Positions 8,211 through 16,906 of a stretch of 64,000 nt of DNA are shown here, piece after piece. The notes beneath the pieces are model-generated. The model was not told the DNA's origin. It worked only from the letters and a program-made list of their open reading frames with translations, and did not search any database. Position numbers and translations under genes: made by a program. Position 1 is the first letter of the stretch. Each line of letters starts with the position of its first letter. Origin of the DNA: an uncultured Acidobacteriaceae bacterium. Lineage in GTDB: Bacteria; Acidobacteriota; Terriglobia; Terriglobales; Acidobacteriaceae. The stretch lies in assembly GCA_903904755.1 (NCBI GenBank), contig CAIVDV010000075.1, positions 1-64,000 of the forward strand. The letters are read 5' to 3'.

Positions 8211-9947
8211 ATGACATTTTCCGCCTTCTACCTCTCCCAAAAACTCGCCCCCACTCTGGCCCTCCTTGCCGCAAATGTAAAACGTTTACATCTGCTCGCC
8301 CTCCTCCTCCTCTTCCTCACCCCTCTCGCGCTCGCCCAACCCGCCTCACCCGCCTTCCCCCTCCACACCTCCGGCGCGCACATCGTCGACTCTGCCGGCA
8401 CCCCCGTCCACATCCACGCCGTCAACTGGTACGGCGCAGAGTCCTCCGACTTCGTCGTCGCCGGCCTCCAGTCCCTGCCACTCGCCGCCATCACCGCACA
8501 AATTCGCGGCCTCGGCTTCAACACCGTCCGCATCCCGCTCTCCAACCAGCTCGTCGAATCCAACCCCGTCCCCGGCAACTACGCCCTCGCCGCCAACCCA
8601 TCCCTCCAGGGCCAGTCCGCCCTCGCCATCCTTGACCAGGTCATCGCCTCCCTCACCTCCGCCGGCATCATGGTCATCCTCGACAACCATGGCTCCGACG
8701 CCCAGTGGTGCTGCTCGAACACTGACGACAACACCCTCTGGTACAACGCCCGCTATCCCGAATCCGCATGGCTCGCCGACTGGCAAACCCTCGCCACCCG
8801 CTATGGCTCCAACCCCCTCGTCATCGGTGCCGACCTCCGCAACGAGCCCCGCAACACCGCCTCCTGGGGCGGCGACCCATCCAATGACTGGCACGCCGCA
8901 GCACAGCGCGGCGGCAACGCCATCCAGGCCATCGCCCCCAACTGGCTCATCTTCGTCGAAGGCGTCAACTACGCCCTCGACCTCTCCGGCGCATCCGCCC
9001 TCCCCATCCAGCTCAACACCCCAAGCCACCTCGTCTACTCTGCCCACGACTACGGCTTCGACTACTCCAACCTCACCAGCTACACCGACTACGTCAACCG
9101 CATCACCCCAAAATGGGCCTACCTCCTCACCGCCTCCAGCCCCACCCCCGTCTGGCTCGGCGAGTTCGGCACCTGCGACAACGCCAACATCTGCGTCACC
9201 TCCGGCTCCTCCGCAAACTCCGGCTACTGGTTCGGCTTCCTCTCCAACTTCATCCAGGCCAACAACCTCGACTGGTCCTACTGGGCCATCAACGGAACCC
9301 AGTCCACCGGCAGCGGCCGCACCTGGGGCGCGCAGGAGGGCTACGGCATCCTCAACACCACCTGGTCTGCCCCCGCCCTGCCCGCCCTCACCGCGGCCAT
9401 GGCCACCCTCAGCGGCACCACCAGCACCAACTTCGCCCTCGCCACCAGCGGCGCAGTCTCCATCGCCCACCCCGGCCTCAGCGGCACCGCCACCCTCACC
9501 CTCACCCCCAAGTCCAACTTCTCCGGCACCGTCAACCTCTCCTGCACCCTCACCGGTATCCCCAGCAACGCCGCCAACCTCCCCGCCTGCTCCCTGCCCA
9601 CCTCCGCCACCCTCTCCGGCTCCCCAGCCACCGCCACCATCACCGTCACCACCTCAGGCTCCGGCACCGCAGCCAATCACCAACACCCCTTCCCCTGGCG
9701 TCCCGCTTCCGGTGCAGCCCTCGCCTGCATGCTCTTCGCCCTGCCCCGCCGCAGCCGCCGCATCTTCGCCTGTGCTCTGGCAGGCATCCTCACCCTCACC
9801 GCAGCCAGTTGCTCTGGCGGCGGCAGCACCCAAATCACTCCCCCTCCCGTCCCCTCCACCACCGCCGGCACCTACTCCTTCACCATCCTCGCCAACTCCT
9901 CCTCCACCGACTACGGCCAAACCCAGCTCACCGTCACCGTCCCCTAG
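8211..9947 (+). CDS. Secreted GH5-family cellulase with C-terminal membrane anchor
   Basis: A 578-residue glycoside hydrolase of the (beta/alpha)8 family 5 type, expected to cut beta-1,4-glucans. Export signal at residues 25-43; catalytic domain at about 48-400. The acid/base Glu is in DLRNEPR (near residue 213) and the nucleophile Glu in VWLGEFGT (near 317), with DNHGSDAQWCC and HAVNWYGAE also typical. Residues 420-490 form an Ig-like module (NFSGTVNLSC). A hydrophobic stretch follows (about 497-510), then the basic loop LPRRSRR, a second hydrophobic stretch, CSGGG, and a short beta tail. The GH81 protein of this window ends the same way, so the enzyme is probably held at the cell envelope. 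The unusually long N-region before the signal leaves the start uncertain. Confidence 0.88.
   Translation: MTFSAFYLSQKLAPTLALLAANVKRLHLLALLLLFLTPLALAQPASPAFPLHTSGAHIVDSAGTPVHIHAVNWYGAESSDFVVAGLQSLPLAAITAQIRGLGFNTVRIPLSNQLVESNPVPGNYALAANPSLQGQSALAILDQVIASLTSAGIMVILDNHGSDAQWCCSNTDDNTLWYNARYPESAWLADWQTLATRYGSNPLVIGADLRNEPRNTASWGGDPSNDWHAAAQRGGNAIQAIAPNWLIFVEGVNYALDLSGASALPIQLNTPSHLVYSAHDYGFDYSNLTSYTDYVNRITPKWAYLLTASSPTPVWLGEFGTCDNANICVTSGSSANSGYWFGFLSNFIQANNLDWSYWAINGTQSTGSGRTWGAQEGYGILNTTWSAPALPALTAAMATLSGTTSTNFALATSGAVSIAHPGLSGTATLTLTPKSNFSGTVNLSCTLTGIPSNAANLPACSLPTSATLSGSPATATITVTTSGSGTAANHQHPFPWRPASGAALACMLFALPRRSRRIFACALAGILTLTAASCSGGGSTQITPPPVPSTTAGTYSFTILANSSSTDYGQTQLTVTVP
8275..8291. promoter_or_regulatory. 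LacI-type operator-like palindrome
   Basis: ATGTAAA-ACG-TTTACAT is an inverted repeat with 7-base arms and resembles LacI-family operators built on TGTAAACGTTTACA. It sits inside the annotated first 30 codons of the GH5 gene. It may therefore be an operator overlapping the 5' end, or the true start codon lies further downstream. Confidence 0.35.
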
Positions 9948-10046
9948 CCTCCCCGAAGGCCACGGCCAACATTTCTTTCTCCCCGAGTGACCAAAGTCGC
10001 TTCCACCCCTCCTGACTCCGCCTAAGCTCATTTCCAAGGAGTCACC

Positions 10047-10766
10047 ATGACCACCACCACTCAGACCGTCCGCGAAATCGCACTCGATCAGCCTTCCTCC
10101 ATTCGGGTCTTTGAGCAATTCGGCATCGACTACTGTTGCGGAGGCCGCAAACCCCTCGCCGAAGCCTGCGCCGCCGGCCAGCTCGAAGTTGACCAGGTCA
10201 TCGCCGCCCTCGAAGCTGCGGAGAAAGGCCCCCTGCCCAACACCATCGACTGGACCACCCTGCCCCTCGCCGCACTCGCCCAGCACATCACCGCTACCCA
10301 CCACGCCTATGTCAAGCGCGAGCTTCCCCGCCTCGCCCTGCTCTCCGCCAAGGTCATCAACCGCCACGGCACCACCCACCCTCAGCTGCCCATCCTCGCC
10401 AGCCGCCTCGAACTCCTCACCGAAGAACTCACCATGCACCTCATGAAGGAAGAAGCCGTCCTCTTCCCTTACGTCACCAAACTGGAAGCCGCAATCACCC
10501 TCGGCGCTCCCCTGCCCGAAAAATGCTTCGGTACCGTCGCCAACCCCATCGCCATGATGATGCGCGAACACGACGATGCCGGCGGCCTACTCGCAGAAAT
10601 CCGCACCCTCACCAGCAACTACACCACCCCCGAAGGCGCCTGCCCCACCTGGCATGCCTACTTTGACGGCCTCCGCGAATTCCAGCAGGACCTCCACCAG
10701 CACATCCATCTGGAAAACAACATCCTCTTCCCCCGCGCCATCGCTCTTGAAGAGGCCGCCGGCTAG
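10047..10766 (+). CDS. ric: RIC-family iron-sulfur cluster repair di-iron protein
   Basis: A 239-residue cytoplasmic protein of the ScdA/YtfE/DnrN family, which repairs Fe-S centres after nitric-oxide or oxidative damage. The N-terminal ScdA_N domain carries FGIDYCCGG (Cys30-Cys31). The hemerythrin-like four-helix bundle supplies the di-iron ligands: HITATHHAY, HLMKEEAVLFPY, REHDDAG and HQHIHLENNILFPR. Length is typical. AAGGAG five bases before the ATG supports the start. It is a single gene followed by a hairpin shared with the convergent regulator gene. No obvious NsrR or NorR site was seen upstream. Confidence 0.92.
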   Translation: MTTTTQTVREIALDQPSSIRVFEQFGIDYCCGGRKPLAEACAAGQLEVDQVIAALEAAEKGPLPNTIDWTTLPLAALAQHITATHHAYVKRELPRLALLSAKVINRHGTTHPQLPILASRLELLTEELTMHLMKEEAVLFPYVTKLEAAITLGAPLPEKCFGTVANPIAMMMREHDDAGGLLAEIRTLTSNYTTPEGACPTWHAYFDGLREFQQDLHQHIHLENNILFPRAIALEEAAG

Positions 10767-10783
10767 CTTCCCCTCCAACCCAG

Positions 10784-10815
10784 AAAAAAGAGGCATCCCG
10801 CCCCGGATGCCTCTT
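10784..10815 (-). terminator. Minus-strand intrinsic terminator, possibly bidirectional
   Basis: An 11-bp perfect stem (10788-10798 with 10805-10815) closes a six-base loop. On the minus strand it runs directly into a U-tract (10789-10784), ending the regulator gene that stops at 10851. A second copy of the 3' arm at 10817-10828 gives an alternative pairing that could serve ric on the plus strand. Confidence 0.7.
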
Positions 10816-10850
10816 GGGATGCCTCTTTCGCACATGCGCTGCTTCCATCC

Positions 10851-11711
10851 TCAAATCCCCTTCGGCCGCCGCTCCCCAGCCCCCATCAGCACCAGCGCTC
10901 GCTGCGCAAACGGGCTGTACACCAGCAGCCCCGTGCACCCCAGCGCAATCCCAAACTCCATGTGATGCAGCAGCAGAAACGGCGCCAGCGCCCACGCCAG
11001 CTCAAACGGCAGCAGCCACCGCCACACCACCAGCAGCTTCTGCCGCACCCCCGGCGGATGAAACACCACCGCCGTCACCTGGAACGTCCGCACCGGAATC
11101 AGCAGCGCCGCCGTCACAATCAGGAAATAAAACACCTCCGTCGCATACGGCAACGGCTGCATCAGCTCTTCAATCTCTCCCAGATTCCCCAGCGCGCCAA
11201 TGTAAAACCCCACATACATCAGTTGGAAGCACACATAAATCGTCTGCACCACGCCCCATCGCACCGGCGGCAACTCCTCCGCCCTCGACAGCAGCGTCAC
11301 CGTCGTCGGCGCCGCCTCCTGCACCGTCGCCGGCGCAACCTCCGCCAACCCCGGCTCCTCATCCACCTGCGGCCCCAGTGCCTGCACCGGCGCAATAAAC
11401 CGGTACCCCCGCCGCGCCAGCGTCTGCACAAACCTCGGGTTCGCCGCAGAATCCCCCAGCGCCTCCCGTATCCGGTTCACCGCCGAGTTCACCCCATGCT
11501 CGTAGTCCACAAAGGTGTCCCCCGGCCACAGCTCCCGGCAAATCTCCTCCCGCGTCACCACTTCCCCCGCCCGCCCCAGCAAATACACCAGCAACTGAAA
11601 CGGCTGCGCATTCAGCCTCACCAGCCTCCCCTGCCGCAAAAGCTCACCCGCAGCAGCATCCGCCTCATAGATTCCGAAGCGATACCGGCGGGCTGGCGTG
11701 GTCTCTGGCAT
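10851..11711 (-). CDS. Membrane-bound winged-helix transcriptional regulator (CadC-like)
   Basis: A 286-residue one-component regulator. Residues about 10-105 are an OmpR/PhoB-type winged helix (RLNAQPFQLLVYLL, REEICRELWPGDTFVDYEHG, LARRGYRFIAPV) that binds DNA. A linker follows, then about four predicted membrane helices (IYVCFQLMYVGFYIGAL, VFYFLIVTAALLIPV, LLPFELAWALAPFLLL, GIALGCTGLLVYS) with no soluble sensor domain, so the signal may be lipid or membrane state. The ATG at 11711 is chosen because upstream in-frame codons lack a homology-like start. It is transcribed divergently from the exported-protein operon starting at 11879; the 167-base gap probably holds both promoters. Confidence 0.82.
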   Translation of the reverse strand: MPETTPARRYRFGIYEADAAAGELLRQGRLVRLNAQPFQLLVYLLGRAGEVVTREEICRELWPGDTFVDYEHGVNSAVNRIREALGDSAANPRFVQTLARRGYRFIAPVQALGPQVDEEPGLAEVAPATVQEAAPTTVTLLSRAEELPPVRWGVVQTIYVCFQLMYVGFYIGALGNLGEIEELMQPLPYATEVFYFLIVTAALLIPVRTFQVTAVVFHPPGVRQKLLVVWRWLLPFELAWALAPFLLLHHMEFGIALGCTGLLVYSPFAQRALVLMGAGERRPKGI

Positions 11712-11878
11712 GGTTGCGAATAAGTGTACCTGAAACCTCCCGGAATATCCCCCTCCAGCCCCGGTGACACTTTCCCGCAAACCCTTGTACCCACATCACT
11801 TGCCCGGTGAGAAACAAACGCGACCGCGTTACCCGCCATGCATTGTTCCCAACCCGCCCTCAGAGGCAGCCTTGGGGC

Positions 11879-12709
11879 ATGACGAACCGCACCACAACCC
11901 GAATCCCCCTCACCACTTGCCGGCGTCAATCCCTCCTCCTTCTTCTCCTCTCCCTCGCCTGCGGTCCACTCCCGGCAGAGGCCCCCACCGCCGCCGGCCA
12001 GGCCTTTGACCACTACGCAGCCCAGCTCGACTCCCGCCTCGCAACCCAGCACCTCACCGCCGCCACCTTCCTCGCCCTCCTCTCCCCCGCCGATCAGCAA
12101 ACCCTTCGCACCGGCCAGCCCATCCTCGAAGAAATCCCAGGCACCCCCCGCCTCGAATCCGCCATGCTCCACCACTGGCGCGGAACCATGCTCGTCCCCG
12201 GCACCCACGCCGCCGACTTCGAGCAGCTCCTCCGCGAAATCTCCCGATACCCCCAGCGCTTCGCCCCCCAGGTTTTATCCGCACAGGTCCTCTCCGCCCA
12301 CACCAACAGCCCCTCCAGCGACCGCATCTCCACCGCCATGCGCATCCGCCAAACCCACATCCTCACCGTCGTCCTCGACGCCAGCTACGAACTCCAGTTC
12401 GCCCGCCTCGACCCCCGCCACGGCTTCTGCATCAGCCGCAGCACCCGCGTCTCTGAGGTCGAGAACCCCGGCTCCCCCGCCGAACACATCCTCGCCCCCG
12501 GCCGCGAACACGGCTACCTCTGGCGTCTCAACACCTACTGGTCCTGGGCAGAAACCGACTCCGGCCTCCTCATCCAGGTCGAAACCCTCTCCCTCTCCCG
12601 CGCCATTCCCCACAGCCTCGCCTGGGCCATCCAGCCCTTCGTCTCCTCCGTCCCCCGCGAATCCCTGGAATTCACCCTCCGCTCCGCCAGCCACGCCCTC
12701 ACCAACTAA
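11879..12709 (+). CDS. Exported hypothetical protein
   Basis: A 276-residue protein with a signal peptide (RRQSLLLLLLSLACGPLPAEA) and no family I can name with confidence. The mature part is globular with alternating strands: HWRGTMLVPGTHAADFEQLL, DASYELQFARLDP, HGYLWRLNTYWSW. The pattern of a ligand-cavity beta-sheet with a C-terminal helix is loosely like SRPBCC/START-type folds; this is a guess. The ATG at 11879 with upstream GGGG is preferred over an ATG 72 bases earlier that would hide the signal peptide. It is followed after 37 bases by a CDP-alcohol phosphatidyltransferase, so a role near membrane lipid or envelope biosynthesis is inferred. Confidence 0.7.
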   Translation: MTNRTTTRIPLTTCRRQSLLLLLLSLACGPLPAEAPTAAGQAFDHYAAQLDSRLATQHLTAATFLALLSPADQQTLRTGQPILEEIPGTPRLESAMLHHWRGTMLVPGTHAADFEQLLREISRYPQRFAPQVLSAQVLSAHTNSPSSDRISTAMRIRQTHILTVVLDASYELQFARLDPRHGFCISRSTRVSEVENPGSPAEHILAPGREHGYLWRLNTYWSWAETDSGLLIQVETLSLSRAIPHSLAWAIQPFVSSVPRESLEFTLRSASHALTN

Positions 12710-12746
12710 CCCCTGCCTGCAACCACCCCCCGAAAGGAGCCTCACA

Positions 12747-13436
12747 ATGACCACCCAGCCCCTCACCCTCCCCACCTTCCGCCCCGCCCAGCGCCTCAAC
12801 CACTCCCTCACCGCCGCCACCGAAAAACGCATCCTCCTCTGGCTCGCAGCCCGCGCCCCCTCCTGGGTCACCAGTGACGGCCTCACCCTGCTTGGCCTCG
12901 CCGCCCAGCTCGCCGCCGGCCTCGCCTACGCCCTCGCCCGCTACAACCGCCTCGCTCTGGTCGCCGTCATCCTCGCCCTCGCCCTCAACTGGCTAGGCGA
13001 CAGCCTCGACGGCACCATCGCCCGCGTCCGCCACCAGGAGCGCCCCCGCTACGGCTTCTACGTCGATCACATCGTAGACATCTTCGGCGCGGTCGCCCTC
13101 ATGCTCGGCCTCGCCTGCTCCACACTCGTCCACCCCGCCGTCGCCCTCGCCATGCTCCTCGCCTTCCTCATCCTCTCGGCGGAAAGCTACCTCGCAACCT
13201 ACACCCTCGGCCGCTTCCAGCTCTCCCAGGGCATCTTCGGCCCCACCGAGCTCCGCATCCTCCTCGTCCTCGGCAACCTCGCACTCCTCCACTCCCCCTG
13301 GGTCACCCTCGCCGGCCACCGCATCCTCCTCTTCGACCTCGGCGGCATCCTCGGCACCCTCGGCATGGCCATCATGGCCGTCACCACCGCCACCCAGCAC
13401 ACCGCCCAACTCTTCCATCAGGAGCCCCTCCAATGA
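12747..13436 (+). CDS. CDP-alcohol phosphatidyltransferase family protein
   Basis: A 229-residue integral membrane enzyme that moves a phosphatidyl or similar group from a CDP-linked donor to an alcohol. The signature D-x2-D-G-x2-A-R-x9-G-x3-D-x3-D is complete, with Asp85, Asp88, Asp107 and Asp111. About six membrane helices surround it. AAAGGAG seven bases before the ATG marks the start, although the same frame stays open far upstream. Its stop overlaps the next start as ATGA. The alcohol substrate cannot be read from the sequence. Confidence 0.88.
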   Translation: MTTQPLTLPTFRPAQRLNHSLTAATEKRILLWLAARAPSWVTSDGLTLLGLAAQLAAGLAYALARYNRLALVAVILALALNWLGDSLDGTIARVRHQERPRYGFYVDHIVDIFGAVALMLGLACSTLVHPAVALAMLLAFLILSAESYLATYTLGRFQLSQGIFGPTELRILLVLGNLALLHSPWVTLAGHRILLFDLGGILGTLGMAIMAVTTATQHTAQLFHQEPLQ

Positions 13437-13867
13437 GCACCACCACCCTCCTTCCCGCCATCCACCCCGCCCGCCGCTGGCTCCGCTTCAACCTCGTCGG
13501 AGCCATCGGCATGGCCCTGCAAATGGGCACCCTGGCCCTCCTCAACGCCATCGCCCCAGCCCACCCCATCCTCGCCTCCTCCATCGCCCTCGAACTCACC
13601 CTCCTCCACAACTTCGCCTGGCACCAGCACTACACCTGGCGCGACCGCTCCCGCACCTCCACCCCCACCCGCCTCTTCCGCTTCCACCTCGCAAACGGCC
13701 TCGTCTCCTGGGCCGGCAACCTCGCCCTCCTCCCCCTCCTGCTCCGCATCACCCGCCTCCATCTCCTCCCCGCCAACCTCCTCGTCATCGCCACCTGCTC
13801 CCTCCTCAACTTCGCCATCTCTGACCGCTTCACCTTCCCCTCCCCAAATCAACCCACACTCTCCTGA
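13433..13867 (+). CDS. GtrA-family membrane protein
   Basis: A 144-residue protein with four membrane segments, fitting the GtrA-like family thought to help move lipid-linked sugars across the inner membrane. Typical features are FNLVGAIGMALQMGTLALLN, the ELTLLHNFAWHQHYTW motif between helices 2 and 3, and a C-terminal LLNFAISDRFTF. It is translationally coupled to the CDP-alcohol phosphatidyltransferase (4-base overlap), which suggests a joint role in making or translocating a glycolipid or phosphoglycolipid. Confidence 0.85.
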   Translation: MSTTTLLPAIHPARRWLRFNLVGAIGMALQMGTLALLNAIAPAHPILASSIALELTLLHNFAWHQHYTWRDRSRTSTPTRLFRFHLANGLVSWAGNLALLPLLLRITRLHLLPANLLVIATCSLLNFAISDRFTFPSPNQPTLS

Positions 13868-13983
13868 AACGCCCCACCCCCTCCCCGCACTATCTCGCAG
13901 TCGCCTTTCGGTCGGGCCCGGCAGATTCAGTCCGAAGCCCCTCCGGCAGGTCGCCAACTTCCCCGGTTCTGCGAGGTACCCCC

Positions 13984-14280
13984 ATGACGAGCGGAAACAA
14001 AGCTACCGTCTTCCACAGCCTCCTCCCCTCAGCCTGGCCCACCCATACCAGCCCGCGCTCCACCGCCCCGCTCCCCACCATGGGCCGCATCCTCCCCTGG
14101 CGCGCGCGCCTCCCGGAAACCCCTGAGATTGTCCTGCGTTACTTGCGCACTTCCCCCATCCGCATCCGCGGCGCAGTCACCGGCCGCGAATACGACTTCT
14201 GCGCATCGGGCCCGGTCGCCATCATCGACGTCCGCGATCTCCCCAGCCTCCTCGGCACCGGTTACTTCGAGCGCGCCTGA
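13984..14280 (+). CDS. Small conserved-looking hypothetical protein
   Basis: A 98-residue protein. The last 50 residues look like a genuine domain (VLRYLRTSPIRIRGAV, TGREYDFCASGPVAIIDVRD, LLGTGYFERA). This pattern, with Gly-Arg-x-Tyr-x-Phe then Val-Asp-x-Arg-Asp, I recall from short unannotated proteins; no function is known to me. GAGGTACCCCC before ATG 13984 supports that start, though ATG 14080 would give a 66-residue protein containing the whole domain. The stop lies 14 bases from the convergent CHAT gene stop. Confidence 0.55.
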   Translation: MTSGNKATVFHSLLPSAWPTHTSPRSTAPLPTMGRILPWRARLPETPEIVLRYLRTSPIRIRGAVTGREYDFCASGPVAIIDVRDLPSLLGTGYFERA

Positions 14281-14294
14281 TGGCTCCCCCGCCC

Positions 14295-16823
14295 CTACTG
14301 CCGCGTATAAAGCTGGAACGGCGCCCAGTAGAACGGCTTCCGGAAGCTGCCGCCCCCGTGCAGCATCCCCAGCTTCGCCTGCCGAAGCGCCGTCGCCGGG
14401 CTCAGTCCAGCCTCCATCCCCGCGTACAGCGCATCCATCAGCCGCGGCGTCGACTCATCCGACACCTCCCACAGCGCCCCAATTACGCTCCTGGCTCCGG
14501 CATGAAGAAAAGCCCACGACAACCCCACCAGCCCCTCCCCGGCGTACTGCCGGGTCCCGCTCCCGTAACAGGCGCTCAGCGTCACCAGCCGCGCCCCAAT
14601 CGGCCGCTCCATAATCTGCCGGGCATACAGCTTGTACTCGCCGCCCGCCCCCGGCTGCGACAAAATAATCGCCGAATCCAGCGGATCCGTCCGGCTCGCC
14701 ACCGCATGCGATACAAAGTGGATATACCCGAACCGCTCCGGATTGCTCGCCAGGTAGGCGGCGGGACTCGCGGCCGCGCCGGCATAGACGGCCTCCTGGC
14801 CGGCTGCGAAATGGCCTGCCACCCGCCGCACCTCATCCCCGAAAAACGGCAAACTCGGATAATCCTCGCTCACCGTCACCGGATTGCCCAGCACCAGCAT
14901 CCGTCCGCCCGACGCGCTCCCCGCCTGCGCCCCGCTCGGCCCAGCCCCGCTCTGCCCAGCCCCGCTCTGCCCAGCCCCGCTCTGCCCAGCCCTGCCCAGC
15001 GTAGCCAGGCTCGGCGCTGACTCCAGCGTCACATCCTCAATCCAGTAGTGAACCGGCCGTCCCCCCGCCGCCGGAACCAGCAGCGTCTCAAAGTTCAACT
15101 GCGTCAGCGCCCCGTCGGCCAGTATCGTCACCTGCCGCGCCCCCGCCAGCTCCGCCTCCGCCGGCCCCACCAGCGTCCGGTACAGCGCAAGCCCATCCGC
15201 ATCCCCCGTCTCCGCCGGGCTCTTCCCATCCTGGATGCGCCGCTGGTACCGCTCCAGTTGGGCAAGAATCTCACCCTCCTTCCCCAGCGGATACAGCTTC
15301 ACCCGGCTCGGCGTAATCGACCACAGCCAGCTCCGCTCCGGCCCCAGCCAGTAGAACAGCATCGTCGCACCGCTCCCCGCCGCCACCTTCCTCGCGTCCG
15401 CCGCACCCACTTGCACCTGCTTCGCGCCCACACCCAGCGCCTCCTGCAACGTCCGCGCCCGGCTCCGGTCCGCCAATTGCAGCGCCTCATCCGCGCGCCC
15501 ATCCCCAATCTCCATCTGGATCAGGTCGTCATAAATCCGCGTCGCATTCGCCAAAAACGGCAGCGTCGCTTCCTCGCTCTTCAGCTCCGCCCGCGCCTGC
15601 TCAAACAGCGCCAGCGCCTCCCGGTAAATCCCCTCCGCCTCCGCCCGCTTCCCCTCGCGCGCATACACCCGTGCCAGCGAGTACCCCGCCTCCAGCCGCA
15701 CTGTCGTCGGATTTCCCGCCTCCCCGCGTACCGCCTTCAGAACCGCTTCCGCCTCCGCATCCTGCCCCCGCGCCGCCGCCAGCATCCCCTTCGTCAGCCG
15801 CGCATTCGCGCTCAGCCGCTTGCTCGCCGCCAGCTCCATCTTCGCCGCCTGCGTCAGGTAACCCTCCGCTTCCCCCAGCTTCCCAGCATCCAGGCTCACC
15901 TGCGCCAAATCCTCCAAAGCATCCAGCACATCCACCGGGCTCTGGATCTCCTCGGCCAACCCCCTCGCCCGCCGGTATGCCTCCATCGCCCGCTCCAAAT
16001 CCCCGTTATCCCGATACACATACCCCGTCGTGCTGATCCACTTCAGCTCCGACCCCAGATCCCCCAGCCGTTCCGCTGCCTGCTCGGCCCGCTTGTACTG
16101 CTCCAGCGCCCGCTCTCCATCCCCCAGCTCGTAATACGCCCACCCCAGATTTCCCGCCGCCACCCCTGCCAGATCCTCCGCCCCCAGCGCCGTCGCATCC
16201 CGCTCCGCTCCCCGGCTCCACTCCAGCGCCTCGTCAAAGTGCCCCACCTGCAACGCCGCCCAGCCCAGATTCACCGCCACGCTCGCCGCCAGCCACCTGT
16301 CCCGGTGCGCCCGCGCAAACTCAAGCGTTCGGATAAACTCCCGCCGCGAACCCGCCATATCCCCTTCCGTCGCCGCCTCTATTCCGTGCGCCCGCAGCAC
16401 ATCCCCGCACACCGGCTCATCGGCACCCTGGCAAAGCCTGTCCGCCTCCGCCAGCGCCCTTTCGCTCTCCGCCTTGTGCTGTAACCGCACCTCGGCCACC
16501 GCTGCTATTGACAGCCGCCTGATCGTCTCCTCCCGGCCTTGTGCTTGCTTGTCCCCGGCCCCCAACAGCGTCATCGCATCCGGATACATACCCCGGAACA
16601 TCATTGACTCGGCCGCCAGCAACCGGAACCGCTCCGCCAGCCGCGGATTCTCCCCCGTCAGCATCCCCAGATTCTCTTCCGCCACCCGCTCGCTTTGCTC
16701 CAGGAATCCCCGCTCAAACATCAGCCGGGCGCGCTCGTACCTTGCCTCAAACCCACCCGGCCCAGACTCGCCCAGCGGCAACACAATCCCCAGCAACAGC
16801 AGCACCACTGCCCAGTTCCCCAA
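14295..16823 (-). CDS. TPR-CHAT (caspase-like) protein
   Basis: About 842 residues. An N-terminal hydrophobic segment (NWAVVLLLLGIVLPLG) is followed by a long array of TPR-like helical pairs (for example GNLGWAYYELGDGERALEQY) over about residues 25-520, and a C-terminal CHAT domain. The protease dyad is visible: His near residue 706 in HFVSHAVA and Cys near 752 in LSACYGSG. A Gln/Ser/Gly/Ala-rich linker made of 15-base repeats precedes the CHAT core. The frame is open to 17153, but those codons overlap the upstream gene by almost 250 bases. I place the start at TTG 16823, just before the hydrophobic segment; GTG 16808 is an alternative. It is the last gene of an ECF sigma - anti-sigma - unknown - CHAT operon. 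Confidence 0.8.
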   Translation of the reverse strand: MGNWAVVLLLLGIVLPLGESGPGGFEARYERARLMFERGFLEQSERVAEENLGMLTGENPRLAERFRLLAAESMMFRGMYPDAMTLLGAGDKQAQGREETIRRLSIAAVAEVRLQHKAESERALAEADRLCQGADEPVCGDVLRAHGIEAATEGDMAGSRREFIRTLEFARAHRDRWLAASVAVNLGWAALQVGHFDEALEWSRGAERDATALGAEDLAGVAAGNLGWAYYELGDGERALEQYKRAEQAAERLGDLGSELKWISTTGYVYRDNGDLERAMEAYRRARGLAEEIQSPVDVLDALEDLAQVSLDAGKLGEAEGYLTQAAKMELAASKRLSANARLTKGMLAAARGQDAEAEAVLKAVRGEAGNPTTVRLEAGYSLARVYAREGKRAEAEGIYREALALFEQARAELKSEEATLPFLANATRIYDDLIQMEIGDGRADEALQLADRSRARTLQEALGVGAKQVQVGAADARKVAAGSGATMLFYWLGPERSWLWSITPSRVKLYPLGKEGEILAQLERYQRRIQDGKSPAETGDADGLALYRTLVGPAEAELAGARQVTILADGALTQLNFETLLVPAAGGRPVHYWIEDVTLESAPSLATLGRAGQSGAGQSGAGQSGAGPSGAQAGSASGGRMLVLGNPVTVSEDYPSLPFFGDEVRRVAGHFAAGQEAVYAGAAASPAAYLASNPERFGYIHFVSHAVASRTDPLDSAIILSQPGAGGEYKLYARQIMERPIGARLVTLSACYGSGTRQYAGEGLVGLSWAFLHAGARSVIGALWEVSDESTPRLMDALYAGMEAGLSPATALRQAKLGMLHGGGSFRKPFYWAPFQLYTRQ
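14941..14985 (-). repeat. Three perfect 15-base tandem repeats in the CHAT gene
   Basis: The unit CCAGCCCCGCTCTGC occurs three times without change, with a decayed fourth copy at 14986-15000. It encodes repeats of Ala-Gly-Gln-Ser-Gly in the linker before the CHAT domain. Such in-frame arrays expand and contract by slippage and could vary linker length between strains. Confidence 0.9.
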
Positions 16824-16906
16824 ACCGCCCCGTGGCCCCCAAAAGGAAGCGGCAGGCCGGGAACCCCCAGCCTGCCGCCACTCGTCCTTTGCCCTGGAAC
16901 CGCCCT

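Noticed and set aside
14941-15000. Possible CRISPR-like repeat array
   Set aside because: The units are contiguous 15-mers without spacers and lie inside a coding sequence; no cas gene is present.
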